From the NCBI RefSeq assembly GCF_963169125.1, contig NC_084795.1, forward strand, positions 189,756,214-189,820,213: a stretch of 64,000 bases of DNA, read 5' to 3'. Positions 1-8,889 of this stretch are shown here, in pieces. Position 1 is the first letter of the stretch, and each line of letters begins with the position of its first letter. The notes beneath the pieces were generated by a model, which worked only from the letters and a program-made list of their open reading frames with translations, did no database searches and was not told the origin of the DNA. Both the position numbers and the translations under genes were made by a program. The stretch comes from Humulus lupulus. Taxonomy: Eukaryota > Streptophyta > Magnoliopsida > Rosales > Cannabaceae.

Positions 1-824
1 CACACTCACTTAACACTAGCAGCTTCTGAACTTAGAGCAAATGGTGAATAATGGCTGGGTACTAGGTCTTATTTATAGAGTTTGGGAATGAAAATATCTT
101 GATTTTACTTGAATAAAAATAATGGCTTTTTAGGTGAAAATCATTTGAATAATCGTTCAGCAGAGGCTGAAGACTCGTTCACAAGATGCTGGACTGTTGA
201 AGGAGTTTGAATGGCTGAAAGGAAATGAATTCAAAAGAGTTTGAATCCATGCTGAAGGAGGCGATATATCGCCCCCTGTAGGCGATATATCGCCTGGGCC
301 AGTATGCCCGAGGCGACCGTGCATCGTTTCGTGTTTTCCGTATCTACGTGCTGCGACATATCGCCTCCTATAGCTGCGATATATCGGCACACGCTGAATA
401 TTTAAACACGAAATTACACATTTTTAGCAAAGTTTGAATGGAGTAAACAGCCTTGACTAAGCCCTCAACGTACTCAAAGCTGCTGACTGACCCTATAACA
501 TTCAAACTTTACTCCTTATTATATTTAATCCTCAAAAATCTTAATCCTTAATTACCATTCAAAACATGTGCTTAAAATCCTATTGGTTGATGTCTAAACC
601 TTATAATATAATAATATAATCCTTAATATCAGTCACTTTAATCAAACCTTAGGTTATACTTAATATTCTTAAACTATAGATTAAACTTAGAAAATCTATA
701 AGTACTACTATGAGTGTCCAAATAATTCCCGGTCTGAACCAAAAATCCACAGTAACAAAGATAATGCTATAAATACTATCATACTATTATCTATCTTAGC
801 TAAGTAAAGTTCTTGGACTCTACA
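1..824 (-). repeat. 3' LTR, partial (U3 and start of R-U5 in element orientation)
   Basis: Bases 1-824 match 7329-8152 at a constant offset of 7328, and I saw no difference on reading them through. The shared end is TCTACA, so in element orientation the LTR begins TGTAGAGTCC. About 1087 bp of this LTR lie left of the window. The segment carries a TATA-like box on the minus strand (69-78) and the palindrome cluster at 260-387. A short open frame over the palindromes (157-390, minus) occurs identically in both LTRs and is not considered a gene. Confidence 0.93.
260..387. repeat. Cluster of GCGATATATCGC-type palindromes in the 3' LTR
   Basis: Two perfect 14-bp palindromes GGCGATATATCGCC lie at 260-273 and 281-294. 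Two degenerate copies follow at 353-365 and 375-387. The same cluster is at 7588-7715 in the other LTR. It lies on the transcribed (R/U5) side of the TATA-like box, so it may act in the RNA or as a protein site; the function is unknown. Confidence 0.8.
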
Positions 825-837
825 ATTCTCCCCTACT
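825..837 (-). promoter_or_regulatory. Polypurine tract for plus-strand DNA priming
   Basis: On the minus strand the bases next to the 3' LTR read AGTAGGGGAGAAT and then TGTAGAG. A purine-rich run directly abutting the LTR is the expected primer for second-strand synthesis in LTR retrotransposons. Its position fixes the LTR boundary at 824/825. Confidence 0.85.
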
Positions 838-860
838 AAAAAGAATTTCGTCCTCGAAAT

Positions 861-983
861 TTACTTATCACATAACTCCGGATACCGGCCTTGCATGTCC
901 TCCTCCAACTCCCACGTTGCCTCGCATTCAAAACTATTGCTCCATAGGACTTTGACTATAGGAAAGCTCTTAAACCGTAACTA
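861..983 (-). pseudogene. Chromodomain-like C-terminal tail of integrase
   Basis: After an in-frame TAG at 981-983 the same frame continues for about 39 codons to a TAA at 861-863. The stretch includes VKVLWSN, EATWELEEDM and RYPEL, the pattern of the short chromodomain-like tail of plant chromovirus integrases (a W of the aromatic cage and the acidic EExM block). In that family the tail helps direct integration towards particular chromatin. Here the TAG separates it from the rest of integrase, so it would be lost unless the stop is read through. It is too short to appear as a stand-alone gene. It ends 24 bp before the polypurine tract. Confidence 0.75.
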
Positions 984-1430
984 CTTCATCCCTCTATCTA
1001 GGATGCTAACCGGTTGTTCCTCATAACTTAAGTCTTTCTGGAGTGCTATTGTATCGTACTTGAGGACGTGAGATGGGTCTGACACATATTTGCGTATCAT
1101 TGAGATGTGGAAGACGTTGTGACTATCAGCTAGTGTTGGCGGTAGGGCTAGTCTATACGCAACTGTTCCCACTTTGTCCAATATCTAAAAGGACCTAAGA
1201 ATCGGGGACTAAGCTTGCCTTTCTTTCCGAACCGCTTGACACTTTTCATAGGAGATATCTTCAAGAAGACTTGATCTCCAACTTGGAATTCCACATCGCA
1301 TCGCTTGGTATCCGCATAGCTTTTCTGTCGGCTTTGAGCTGCAAGCATACGCTGTCTAATAAGCGCTACTGCTTCTTGAGCTTGTCTAACAGCTTCGGGC
1401 CCTAGAAGCTTCCTTTTCTCCTACCTCGTC
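981..1430 (-). pseudogene. Integrase C-terminal domain, broken
   Basis: This stretch joins the integrase core to the chromodomain tail. One frame (1348-1148) reads a YAD..R motif, then VGDQVFLKISPMK and KGKLSPRFLGPF, the usual GPF/Y-type module of gypsy integrases. A second frame (1181-981) continues with VAYRLALPP and FHISMIRKY, also typical. Lesions: a TAG where the core frame ends at 1431-1433 (probably a former Trp codon), a frame change near 1400, another near 1185-1195, and the TAG at 981-983. The reading continues at protein level across all of them, so it is one decayed or misread coding region, not several genes. Confidence 0.8.
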
Positions 1431-2915
1431 CTAGTGCAACGGTGATCGGTACCTTCGTCCATATAGCAACTCATAAGATGCCATCCCGATCGTCGACTGG
1501 TAGCTGTTGTTGTACGAGAACTTGATCAGTGGTAAGTACTTGTTCCATGATCCTCCGAAATCAATTGCACGTGCGCGTAGCATATCTTCTAAGATCTGAA
1601 TCGTACGCTCAGACTGCCCATCTGTCTGAGGATGGAAAGCTGTACTAAGGCTTAACTTAGTACCCATAGCTTGCTGTGAGCTTCTCCAAAATCTTGACGT
1701 AAACACTGATCCTCTATCTGATACTATCGTCTTGGGGATTCCATGCAATCGTACAATCTCTTGGATGTAGATGTCTGCATATTGGTCTGCCGTATAAGAA
1801 GTCTTAACAGGCAGAAAATGAGCCGACTTGGTTAGTCTATCTATGACTATCCAAGCAGAATCATGCTGCTTATTTGTCTTTGGCAGACTCGTCACGAAGT
1901 CCATGGCTATATCGTCCCACTTCCACTCCGGTATGCTAAGCGGTTGCAATAATCCTGCAGGCCGCTGATGCTCCGCCTTCACTTGCTGACATACCAGACA
2001 CTTAGATACATACTCCGCTATGTTCTTCTTCATCCCTGGCCACCAATAGACTGCCTTGATGTCATGAGTCATCTTGGTAGACCCTGGATGAACCGAGTAT
2101 GGGGTGTTGTGCGCTTCTTCTAGGATCGTCTTCTTAATACTTTGATCGTCTGGCACGCATACCCGATCCTTATATCTCAATAAACCTTGACTGGATATTG
2201 AGAAATCTGTAGTCTTGCCTTCTCTGACTGCATCCATGTGCGTTGCTAGTGAATCATCATGTCTCTGACCATTTCGTATGTCTTCTAGCAGATTCGATTG
2301 GATAGACAAGTTAGCCAACTTGCCTACAACCACTTCTATTCCGGCACTGATAAGCTCCTGTTGCAGTGGCTTTTCTATTCCGGATAAGGCCGCTAAGTTC
2401 CCATAACTTTTTCGGCTAAGTGCATCGGCAACTACGTTTGCCTTCCCCGGGTGGTATAGGATTTCGCAGTCGTAATCCTTTACTAATTCCAACCACCGGC
2501 ACTGCCTCATGTTAAGCTCCTTCTGAGTAAAGAAGTATTTTAAACTTTTGTGGTCCGTATAAATCTCGCACCGTTCTCCGTAAAGATAATGGCGCCAGAT
2601 TTTTAACGCAAAGACCACCGCTGCCAACTCCATATCGTGAGTTGGATAGCGTTGTTCATACTCCTTTAACTGACGTGACGCGTAGGCTATCACCTTGTCA
2701 TTTTGCATCAGTACGCATCCCAATCCTAACTTTGATGCATCACAGTAGACAACGAACTTGTCGTTGGGTGTTGGGACACTAAGTACTGGTGTTGAGCAAA
2801 GCTTATCCTTAAGCAACTGGAAGCTTTCCTCACACTTATCACTCCAGTTAAACTTTTGTTGCTTCCGGGTCAGGTTGGTGAGTGGAGTGGCTATCTTAGA
2901 AAAGCCCCCCAACAA
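1431..2915 (-). pseudogene. pol: RNase H and integrase core of pol (494-codon open frame)
   Basis: This is the longest open frame in the window. RNase H: YCDAS with Asp 59, Glu 96 in DMELAA, Asp 121 in YTDHKSL and Asp 164 in ADALSR, so the acidic residues are present. Integrase: zinc motif His 269, His 276, Cys 306, Cys 309; catalytic triad Asp 339, Asp 400 and Glu 436, with the classical 35-residue spacing between the last two. The module could be functional as protein, but it is cut off from reverse transcriptase by a frame change at about 2896-2915, in a run of six G on the minus strand. It ends at a stop before the integrase C-terminal domain. RNase H would remove the RNA template; integrase would insert the cDNA in the nucleus. 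Confidence 0.93.
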
Positions 2916-3771
2916 ACTTTCTACAGTAACCTGCTAGCCCTAAGAAGCTTCTTACTTTCGACGCGTTCTTTGGTCTAGGCCAATCTTTCACGGCCTCTAC
3001 CTTCGATGGATCTCCTGCTACTCCGTCTTTCGATATGATGTGCCCGAGGAACGCCACTTGTGAGAGCCAAAACTCGCATTTCTTGAACTTCGCGTAGAGT
3101 TGGTGCTCCTTCAATCGCGTCAAAATCATCCTCAAGTGTTCCTCGTGCTCTACTTCATCCTTGGAGTAAATTAGAATGTCGTCGATGAACACAACGACGA
3201 ATTTATCCAGGTAGTCCTTGAAGACCCTATTCATTAAGTCCATAAACGCGGCTGGTGCGTTAGTAAGACCAAAAGACATAACCAAGAACTCGTAATGTCC
3301 ATAACGAGTCCTAAAGGCTGTCTTGGGGATATCTTCTCCCTTTACCTTGAGCTGATGATACCCGGACCGTAGATCGATCTTAGAAAATACAGTCGCGCCT
3401 CGGAGTTGATCAAACAAATCATCAATCCGAGGTAGCGGGTATTTGTTCTTAATTGTTACTTTATTCAGCTCTCGGTAGTCTATGCACATGCGCATACTTC
3501 CGTCCTTCTTCTTCACGAATAGTACCGGAGTTCCCCATGGTGAATGGCTTGGCCTAATGAAACCCAAGTCTAGGAGTTCTTGTGGCTGTGTCTTTAACTC
3601 CTTGAGTTCCGTAGGTGCCATCCGGTATGGTGCCTTAGAGATAGGCTCGGTGCCCGGTACTAATTCTATCGTGAAGTCTATTTCTCTAGTTGGCGGCAAT
3701 CCTGGCAAGTCATCGGGGAAAACTTCTGGAAATTCTTGTATAACCCGAACATCTCCAACTTTGATCCACAT
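2896..3771 (-). pseudogene. pol: Reverse transcriptase domain of pol
   Basis: The open frame of 291 codons contains the complete RT palm and fingers: [13 protein letters not shown] (about 79-91), [21 protein letters not shown] with Asp 133, [21 protein letters not shown], and the catalytic FIDD box at 195-198 (the Ty3 form of YVDD). The thumb and connection follow ([26 protein letters not shown]). It copies element RNA into DNA in virus-like particles. The upstream protease is in another frame (change near 3772-3790) and RNase H in a third, so no uninterrupted polyprotein can be made from this copy as written. All RT motifs themselves are intact. Confidence 0.93.
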
Positions 3772-4237
3772 TCGTGATGCTGGCTAAGAATGCTTGGCAT
3801 CCTTTCTCTATCCTTTGTTGAGCTTTGAGAGATGACACTAACGGGGTGCGTAATCCTGAAGCTTGTCCCATGAAGCATCGTCTCTGGCCGTCAGGGGTCT
3901 CGAACATCACCTTCTTGCATTTGCAGTCGATCGTTGCGCCATGCCGTGCTAGCCAATCCATGCCTAGTATTACGTCGAAGTCCTTGATCACTAGCTCTAT
4001 CAGGTCTCCTTCTAGTTCTATGTCCTCAATCTTGATCGGTACGCCTCGTACTATTCGTGATGATAGAACTACTTTGCCCGAAGGCAACTCGGTCACAAAC
4101 CTAGTTCTAAATCTTTCACTAGGTTTGTCTAGTTTTTCTATCATTCCTAACGAGATATACGAGTATACTGCTACCAATCTAGCGATACATATACTATTGA
4201 GGATATGATCTGACCTATAAATGCTTGTTACTAGCAT
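3710..4237 (-). pseudogene. Aspartic protease region, active-site end degenerate
   Basis: The C-terminal half of a retroviral-type protease is clear: IEDIELEGDLIEL, then VILGMDWLARHGATIDC, the second hallmark of gypsy proteases. The N-terminal part, which should hold the D-S/T-G catalytic loop, cannot be read in this frame. A neighbouring frame (about 4140-4215) gives a faint match that keeps one Asp, followed by a stop, so the loop looks destroyed. The protein could not process Gag-Pol. The region follows the deleted end of gag and overlaps the start of the RT frame. Confidence 0.8.
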
Positions 4238-4284
4238 GGGTTCCTCCTTGGGTCAATGCAAAGACTTTGGTCTGGAACCATCGT

Positions 4285-5075
4285 TTAATCCCTCTTAGCA
4301 TTCCTCTGAATCCTTTTTGTTGTAGTTTCCAGGTCTGCTAGCTTAACCCCTAATTCCATCTTTGGTCTAAGTCCTCTGACGAACTTGGTCAATCTCGTAA
4401 AGTCGGTTGGGACCAACTCTGGTGCAAACTTGACTAATCTGTTGAACTGACGAGCATATTCTTCTATCATTAGTGATGACTGCCGAGGAGTAATACTTCT
4501 TGTGGAACGGCTCCACAAATCTTGTCCATATCATGGTGGTGACATCGTTAGTCTGCTGAACTAAGTCCCACCATATTCTGGCATCCTTCCTGAGTAATGA
4601 CGAGACGCAGGATATGCGGTCTGCATTACTGAAATTCATGTGCGTAAGAATTGGCTTCACATCCTTAGCCACTCTTCTGCCTCAAAGGGGTCTATAGTCC
4701 CTTCGAGGTTTGGAGCGTGCTGCTTGCGGAACCTTTCATACACTGACTCCATATGCGGTACTGGATGTGGCGCGTAGTTCGTCACTGGCCTTCCCCCATA
4801 TGGACCAACTTGTTGGGGTGCTAGGGCCATTTGTTGTAGCTGCGGCTGCGGTTGCGGCGGAGGCTGAGGCTGCGCCTGTTGACGTTGTTGCTGCAAGAGT
4901 TCCTCGACTTGTTGTCGCCGTCTAGCGATTTCCACGGTGTTGTCAGCTGATGGTGTCGGCGCGTTGCGGCTAGTAGTAGCACGCACTCCTCTTCTGCGAA
5001 CTGGAGGGCATCATTGATCGTTGGAACAACGTTGGAGGCGTTTCCGTTGGTGCGTGCAGATCTTCGGAGCGACAT
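4285..5075 (-). pseudogene. gag: gag (capsid) with frameshifts and no zinc knuckle
   Basis: Three or four frames together give a plant gypsy Gag. They run from an ATG at 5073-5075 (MSLRRSARTN) through a Gln/Pro-rich stretch (about 4800-4900) to the capsid motifs FEAEEW, RKDARIWW, IWTRFVEPFHKKYY, EYARQFNRLVKFAPE and KFVRGLRP. Frame changes lie near 4985, 4665 and 4490. The usual downstream CCHC zinc knuckle is absent: the frame stops at 4285 just after the capsid domain, and protease-type sequence begins within about 50 bp. A deletion has probably removed the nucleocapsid part. Gag would form the particle that packages element RNA; this copy cannot. Confidence 0.85.
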
Positions 5076-5613
5076 CTTCACCAAAAGTTCTAACAGTCGA
5101 GAACTTGTTAGAACTTACCCTAATAGGCTCTAAGGCAACAACTTATTCTAAAACAAACATATCTCGGACCTATTTATTATGACTTCTTATGAAAAATTAT
5201 ATAGGTCTTTATTTATTATTAGAGTGGGTTTCTATATTTAGAAAAACAAGTCATCTTTATTTTCTAAGTGTGTTTCTAATCATCCTATATGACTTAATTC
5301 TCAGGCTCGAAACTTATCTTTGTTCCAAAGTTAACCATATTGAGGGAGGGCTGGGATCAGTAAAATCGTTCCCACTACTAAGGCCCCCTAACTCTCAATA
5401 AGGAAACTTGGTTCATTGATTTGTATCCACCTTCACTGAACTTAGTCATTATTCATTTTATTTATTACTCATTATGATTGCGAAAAAAAATCAAACTCAT
5501 ACATGAAAATAAAATAACATGAACTTAATTTGGAAAAAAATAATAATTTTCACTTATTACAATCATAAAATAAAGAAATAAACAAAACAAACATTGAAAA
5601 AAACTAGCTATTC
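5076..5613 (-). other. Non-coding leader between the extra ORF and gag
   Basis: The stretch is AT-rich, with long A/T runs at 5480-5600. I see no conserved domain, RNA gene or repeat in it. It would be part of the genomic RNA leader. The short plus-strand open frame 5189-5401 looks fortuitous. Confidence 0.6.
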
Positions 5614-6081
5614 TTAAAAATCGGGATCTTCTACATCCGATCCTTCATCTAGCATATCATTATCTATCTCCTTATAATCATCATTGTCTTGAGCCTCAAA
5701 ATTTCCTCGGGGAAGATTTAAGAAGATCCTATGTTGTTGCTCATTAGTGAATTGAAACTCTAAGTCATAGGTGAACTTAAGTATGAGAGAATAATATCTT
5801 AGGGCTGCTTGTAAGTCATCATCATTATTTATATTCTCCCATATTTCTTCTAAAGTTAAAATTGCTGAAGGAAAATCTTTTAAAAGCCTAATTACTAGGA
5901 CATATTGTTCTGCAGCTCTCATCATGATTTGCTTAGACTCTTGAAGGTGTCCTATCTCTTTGTGGAACAAGATCAATCTTTGGGTGATCTTTTCTAGTGC
6001 TCCTACGGTGTTTCTTGGTTCCCTTATTCTTTTTAAGGCCTTAATGGCTCGGATATCCTCATTGCTTAAAGCTCCATTCAT
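5614..6081 (-). CDS. Intact 155-aa leader ORF of unknown function in the retrotransposon
   Basis: An uninterrupted ATG-to-stop frame of 155 codons lies in the same sense as gag-pol, about 150 bp after the primer binding site. I do not recognise it. It looks helical: an N-terminal part with mixed charges (RAIKALKRIRE), a middle rich in Leu, Ile, Glu and Tyr (GALEKITQRLILFHKEIGHL; RYYSLILKFTYDLEF), and a very acidic C-terminus from about residue 128 (Asp/Glu-rich, ending EDPDF). No signal peptide, membrane segment or Cys/His cluster is seen. It is intact while gag and pol around it are broken, which may mean selection on the mobilised family, or chance in a young copy. It could be an additional element ORF or a captured host fragment; I cannot choose. 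Confidence 0.55.
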   Translation of the reverse strand: MNGALSNEDIRAIKALKRIREPRNTVGALEKITQRLILFHKEIGHLQESKQIMMRAAEQYVLVIRLLKDFPSAILTLEEIWENINNDDDLQAALRYYSLILKFTYDLEFQFTNEQQHRIFLNLPRGNFEAQDNDDYKEIDNDMLDEGSDVEDPDF

Positions 6082-6228
6082 TCTTAACTAAAACATAAAC
6101 ACTAAAGTCGTTAGCTATACACATAGACAAAGTAACTTGTAACTTGTAACTTAAACACTTACTTGGCGGTCCGATTCGGAGCTTTGAGCATGTGTATCGA
6201 GGAGAACTTCATGCGAAGGAACCGTTTT
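6082..6228 (-). other. 5' leader between primer binding site and the extra ORF
   Basis: The stretch is non-coding. On the minus strand it carries a strong splice-donor-like GTAAGT at 6162-6157, about 80 bp upstream of the extra ORF. A short duplication (AACTTGT twice) lies at 6135-6150. Confidence 0.5.
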
Positions 6229-6239
6229 CTCTGATACCA
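6229..6239 (-). promoter_or_regulatory. Primer binding site, initiator Met-tRNA type
   Basis: The minus strand reads TGGTATCAGAG two bases after the LTR end, the standard complement to the 3' end of plant initiator methionyl tRNA used by many Ty3/gypsy and Ty1/copia elements. It primes first-strand cDNA synthesis. It fixes the inner edge of the 5' LTR at 6242. Confidence 0.93.
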
Positions 6240-7396
6240 ACTGTAACGACCCACTAATCTAGACTATTTGGACCATTAACGAATCTATACATAAAACTTA
6301 CATTTTTGCGGAAATACCATAACTTATTATAAACTTGTAGAAACAAAGGTTACTTTCATAAAAATAAGTAGGATATGGGTACCCATTGTCTTTAAAACAA
6401 AAATAACTTAAGGTAAAAAGAAATTACATAGAAAATGCGGAAAATACATCTAAAAACCATAAAAACATAAATAAGACTACATCCTCGAATCGAATAACGC
6501 TCGGCCCCTTGACTCCATTCACCATCGATACACATCCTCTAAGCGTCACGAATCTTACCGCCTCAAAAGCTTATTTCCTGCACATAAACAGAAAGGAATG
6601 AGCCTAATGCCCAGCAAGGAAAAATCTAACACATAGTCATAAACATAAACATAATTTCATAATAACGTAAAGACATATCATAACACATAATTCACTTATT
6701 ATAATGGCCATTATTACTTGGGGTCCCATAGACTAAACAAGCATATGCCCATGGGATTTATGGGGTCCTACTAGCTAAGTAGGTCATATGCCCATAACCC
6801 ATTTGGGGTCTTGTTAGTCATATGGGTCATATGCCCAAGCCTACAAACATACATGCATACATAACATATTCATAACATATCATATTTCATAACATAACAC
6901 ATAAGATAACATAAGCAATACACATATAGATTCTATCCTATTTTCCTTACCAAAGTTACCGGGATATAATGGACTGAGTTGGGACTTTTGGAACACTCCT
7001 AAAACCATAAGAAAGAGTGAGTCTAAAGAAAGGAGATGAAATGAAAGAGATGGAAAGACTAAACCATAAAAACATACTTACCAACTTATATGCTTAAGAG
7101 CTTGGATTCCCTAACCAAAATAAGAATAAGGTTAGGGGACTGAGTAGAAGGTTTTGAGAAAAGAAATAACATAAAATACAGAAAGGAACTAGAGTTTCGG
7201 GTTTACCTCAAAGATTGCAAGATCACTCTAACCTTCACCGAAATACTATAGAACTCACTTCCCAAAGTGTTTGATAAGCTTATGATGTTTAAGCTTATAG
7301 TTTTTCCCCAACCAAGTGTTTACACTCTCACACTCACTTAACACTAGCAGCTTCTGAACTTAGAGCAAATGGTGAATAATGGCTGGGTACTAGGTC

Positions 7397-7406
7397 TTAT
7401 TTATAG
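7397..7406 (-). promoter_or_regulatory. TATA-like box of the 5' LTR promoter
   Basis: The minus strand reads CTATAAATAA, a good plant TATA box in the expected direction. The transcription start would then be about 25-35 bp further along, near 7365. An identical copy lies at 69-78 in the 3' LTR. No experiment supports this; it is a sequence match plus position. Confidence 0.6.
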
Positions 7407-7587
7407 AGTTTGGGAATGAAAATATCTTGATTTTACTTGAATAAAAATAATGGCTTTTTAGGTGAAAATCATTTGAATAATCGTTCAGCAGAGGCTGAAG
7501 ACTCGTTCACAAGATGCTGGACTGTTGAAGGAGTTTGAATGGCTGAAAGGAAATGAATTCAAAAGAGTTTGAATCCATGCTGAAGGA

Positions 7588-7715
7588 GGCGATATATCGC
7601 CCCCTGTAGGCGATATATCGCCTGGGCCAGTATGCCCGAGGCGACCGTGCATCGTTTCGTGTTTTCCGTATCTACGTGCTGCGACATATCGCCTCCTATA
7701 GCTGCGATATATCGG
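7588..7715. repeat. Cluster of GCGATATATCGC-type palindromes in the 5' LTR
   Basis: Perfect 14-bp palindromes GGCGATATATCGCC lie at 7588-7601 and 7609-7622. Degenerate copies lie at 7681-7693 and 7703-7715. The two perfect copies can also pair with each other as a hairpin with an 8-bp loop segment. The cluster sits about 180-320 bp upstream of the TATA-like box in element orientation, that is in U3. Confidence 0.8.
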
Positions 7716-8152
7716 CACACGCTGAATATTTAAACACGAAATTACACATTTTTAGCAAAGTTTGAATGGAGTAAACAGCCTTGACTAAGCCCTCAACGTA
7801 CTCAAAGCTGCTGACTGACCCTATAACATTCAAACTTTACTCCTTATTATATTTAATCCTCAAAAATCTTAATCCTTAATTACCATTCAAAACATGTGCT
7901 TAAAATCCTATTGGTTGATGTCTAAACCTTATAATATAATAATATAATCCTTAATATCAGTCACTTTAATCAAACCTTAGGTTATACTTAATATTCTTAA
8001 ACTATAGATTAAACTTAGAAAATCTATAAGTACTACTATGAGTGTCCAAATAATTCCCGGTCTGAACCAAAAATCCACAGTAACAAAGATAATGCTATAA
8101 ATACTATCATACTATTATCTATCTTAGCTAAGTAAAGTTCTTGGACTCTACA

Positions 8153-8368
8153 CTTACGCATGGGCCATCCGTTCATTTGAAATTTTTCAGAAATTTTCTT
8201 CTTCTTCTCTCTTTATTTTCAAAAAAAAAAACCCTCTTTTTTCCGGCTGCCATTCCCAGCACTCAAGAAGTTCAGGCGTAAGGGCCCCTTCGAAGCTTTG
8301 GAATCAACCACTCCGGCGAAGCCCCAACCCAGACGACCCCTTCGCCCTCTTCTCAACCAGAACACTCA
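8153..8368 (+). other. Probable 5' untranslated exon of the gag-like pseudogene
   Basis: The sequence directly right of the retrotransposon is non-coding: a CT-rich stretch with TTCTTC repeats (8196-8216) and an A11 run (8220-8230), as in plant 5' leaders. It ends at a strong donor, CTCA then GTAAGT, at 8369. The true start may have been cut away by the retrotransposon insertion at 8152/8153. Confidence 0.45.
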
Positions 8369-8881
8369 GTAAGTCTCCTGACTGTGCATGTTTTGAAATT
8401 ATTTTTCACTATAGCTTAGGTAAATATTTACTGTAGCCACATGCAGGGTTTTGTTGGTTTTTTGTGGGCATGAAGGGTAAAAGCCTTTTAGGTTAGGGTA
8501 TCGTTTGCAGTAGAAAATCATTTAGGAGCATTGGTGCGTTTTATGGGGAAATTTTCTGGGTAGGATTTTAGGTATGCTTGTTTAAAATACCCAGTATTTT
8601 GGGTGCAAAACCGGGTAGCTTAGGGGACACGCTTCACAGGCGGTTTTGCCTCTCTTGCCTACCGAAACTTTCCTTCCAAGGAAAATTCTATCCTGACCCT
8701 CCTGACACACGAATTCCGAGTAATCAGGGATCTGTTGGGAGCACAGGTGGGTGTTAATAGAACCGCGTGGTCTCACTCTCCACGGGCTGGGCTTACCTCA
8801 GCTCGTGTCAAGGAAACACATTCAGATTTTTCTCCATTTTTAGGTCGCCTTCTTCTAAAATTTCTTCTTTTTGTTCGCTAG
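8369..8881 (+). other. Probable 5' UTR intron of the gag-like pseudogene
   Basis: A consensus donor GTAAGT at 8369-8374 and a T-rich acceptor ending GCTAG at 8880-8881 bracket 513 bp without coding signal. The first ATG of the gag-like reading frame comes 8 bp after the acceptor, which supports the model. Short open frames on either strand within it have no recognisable domain. Confidence 0.5.
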
Positions 8882-8889
8882 GCGACCAG

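Larger units (their letters stand above)
1..8152 (-). mobile_element. Ty3/gypsy chromovirus LTR retrotransposon, 3' LTR truncated by window edge
   Basis: On the minus strand the order is 5' LTR, primer binding site, extra ORF, gag, protease, reverse transcriptase, RNase H, integrase, chromodomain-like tail, polypurine tract and 3' LTR. Protease-RT-RNase H-integrase order with a chromodomain tail is that of Ty3/gypsy chromoviruses; the RT and RNase H wording resembles the plant Tekay/Del clade (inference from memory). LTR ends are TG...CA. The right boundary is at 8152, where the two LTR copies stop matching (824 versus 8152). The left end and its target duplication are outside the window. Coding capacity is broken in many places although the LTRs look identical, so this is a young copy of a defective element. 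Confidence 0.93.
6242..8152 (-). repeat. Complete 5' LTR, 1911 bp
   Basis: In element orientation it runs from TGTAGAGTCC (8152) to GGGTCGTTACA (6242), giving TG...CA ends. The 8152 end is set by loss of identity with the 3' LTR, and the 6242 end by the primer binding site. Bases 7329-8152 repeat 1-824. The U3 side (about 7410-8152) is AT-rich with no coding. A TATA-like box is at 7397-7406, palindromes at 7588-7715. The R-U5 side (6242 to about 7370) is about 1.1 kb and holds a local repeat of ATATGCCCAT-like units at 6740-6835. Confidence 0.92.

Noticed and set aside
157..390. 77-codon open frame in both LTRs (also 7485-7718)
   Set aside because: It runs through the palindrome cluster, has no domain or codon signal, and is identical in both LTRs simply because the LTRs are identical.
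1431..3771. Endogenous plant pararetrovirus (caulimovirus-like) as the source of the RT
   Set aside because: An integrase with zinc motif and DDE triad, LTRs with TG/CA ends, a polypurine tract and a tRNA primer site together show an LTR retrotransposon.
3482..4208. Plus-strand open frames over protease/RT
   Set aside because: They are antisense shadows of the minus-strand pol coding region.
6740..6835. Tandem satellite in the LTR from ATATGCCCAT-like units
   Set aside because: Only three irregular, imperfect units are present; this is local low-order repetition inside U5.
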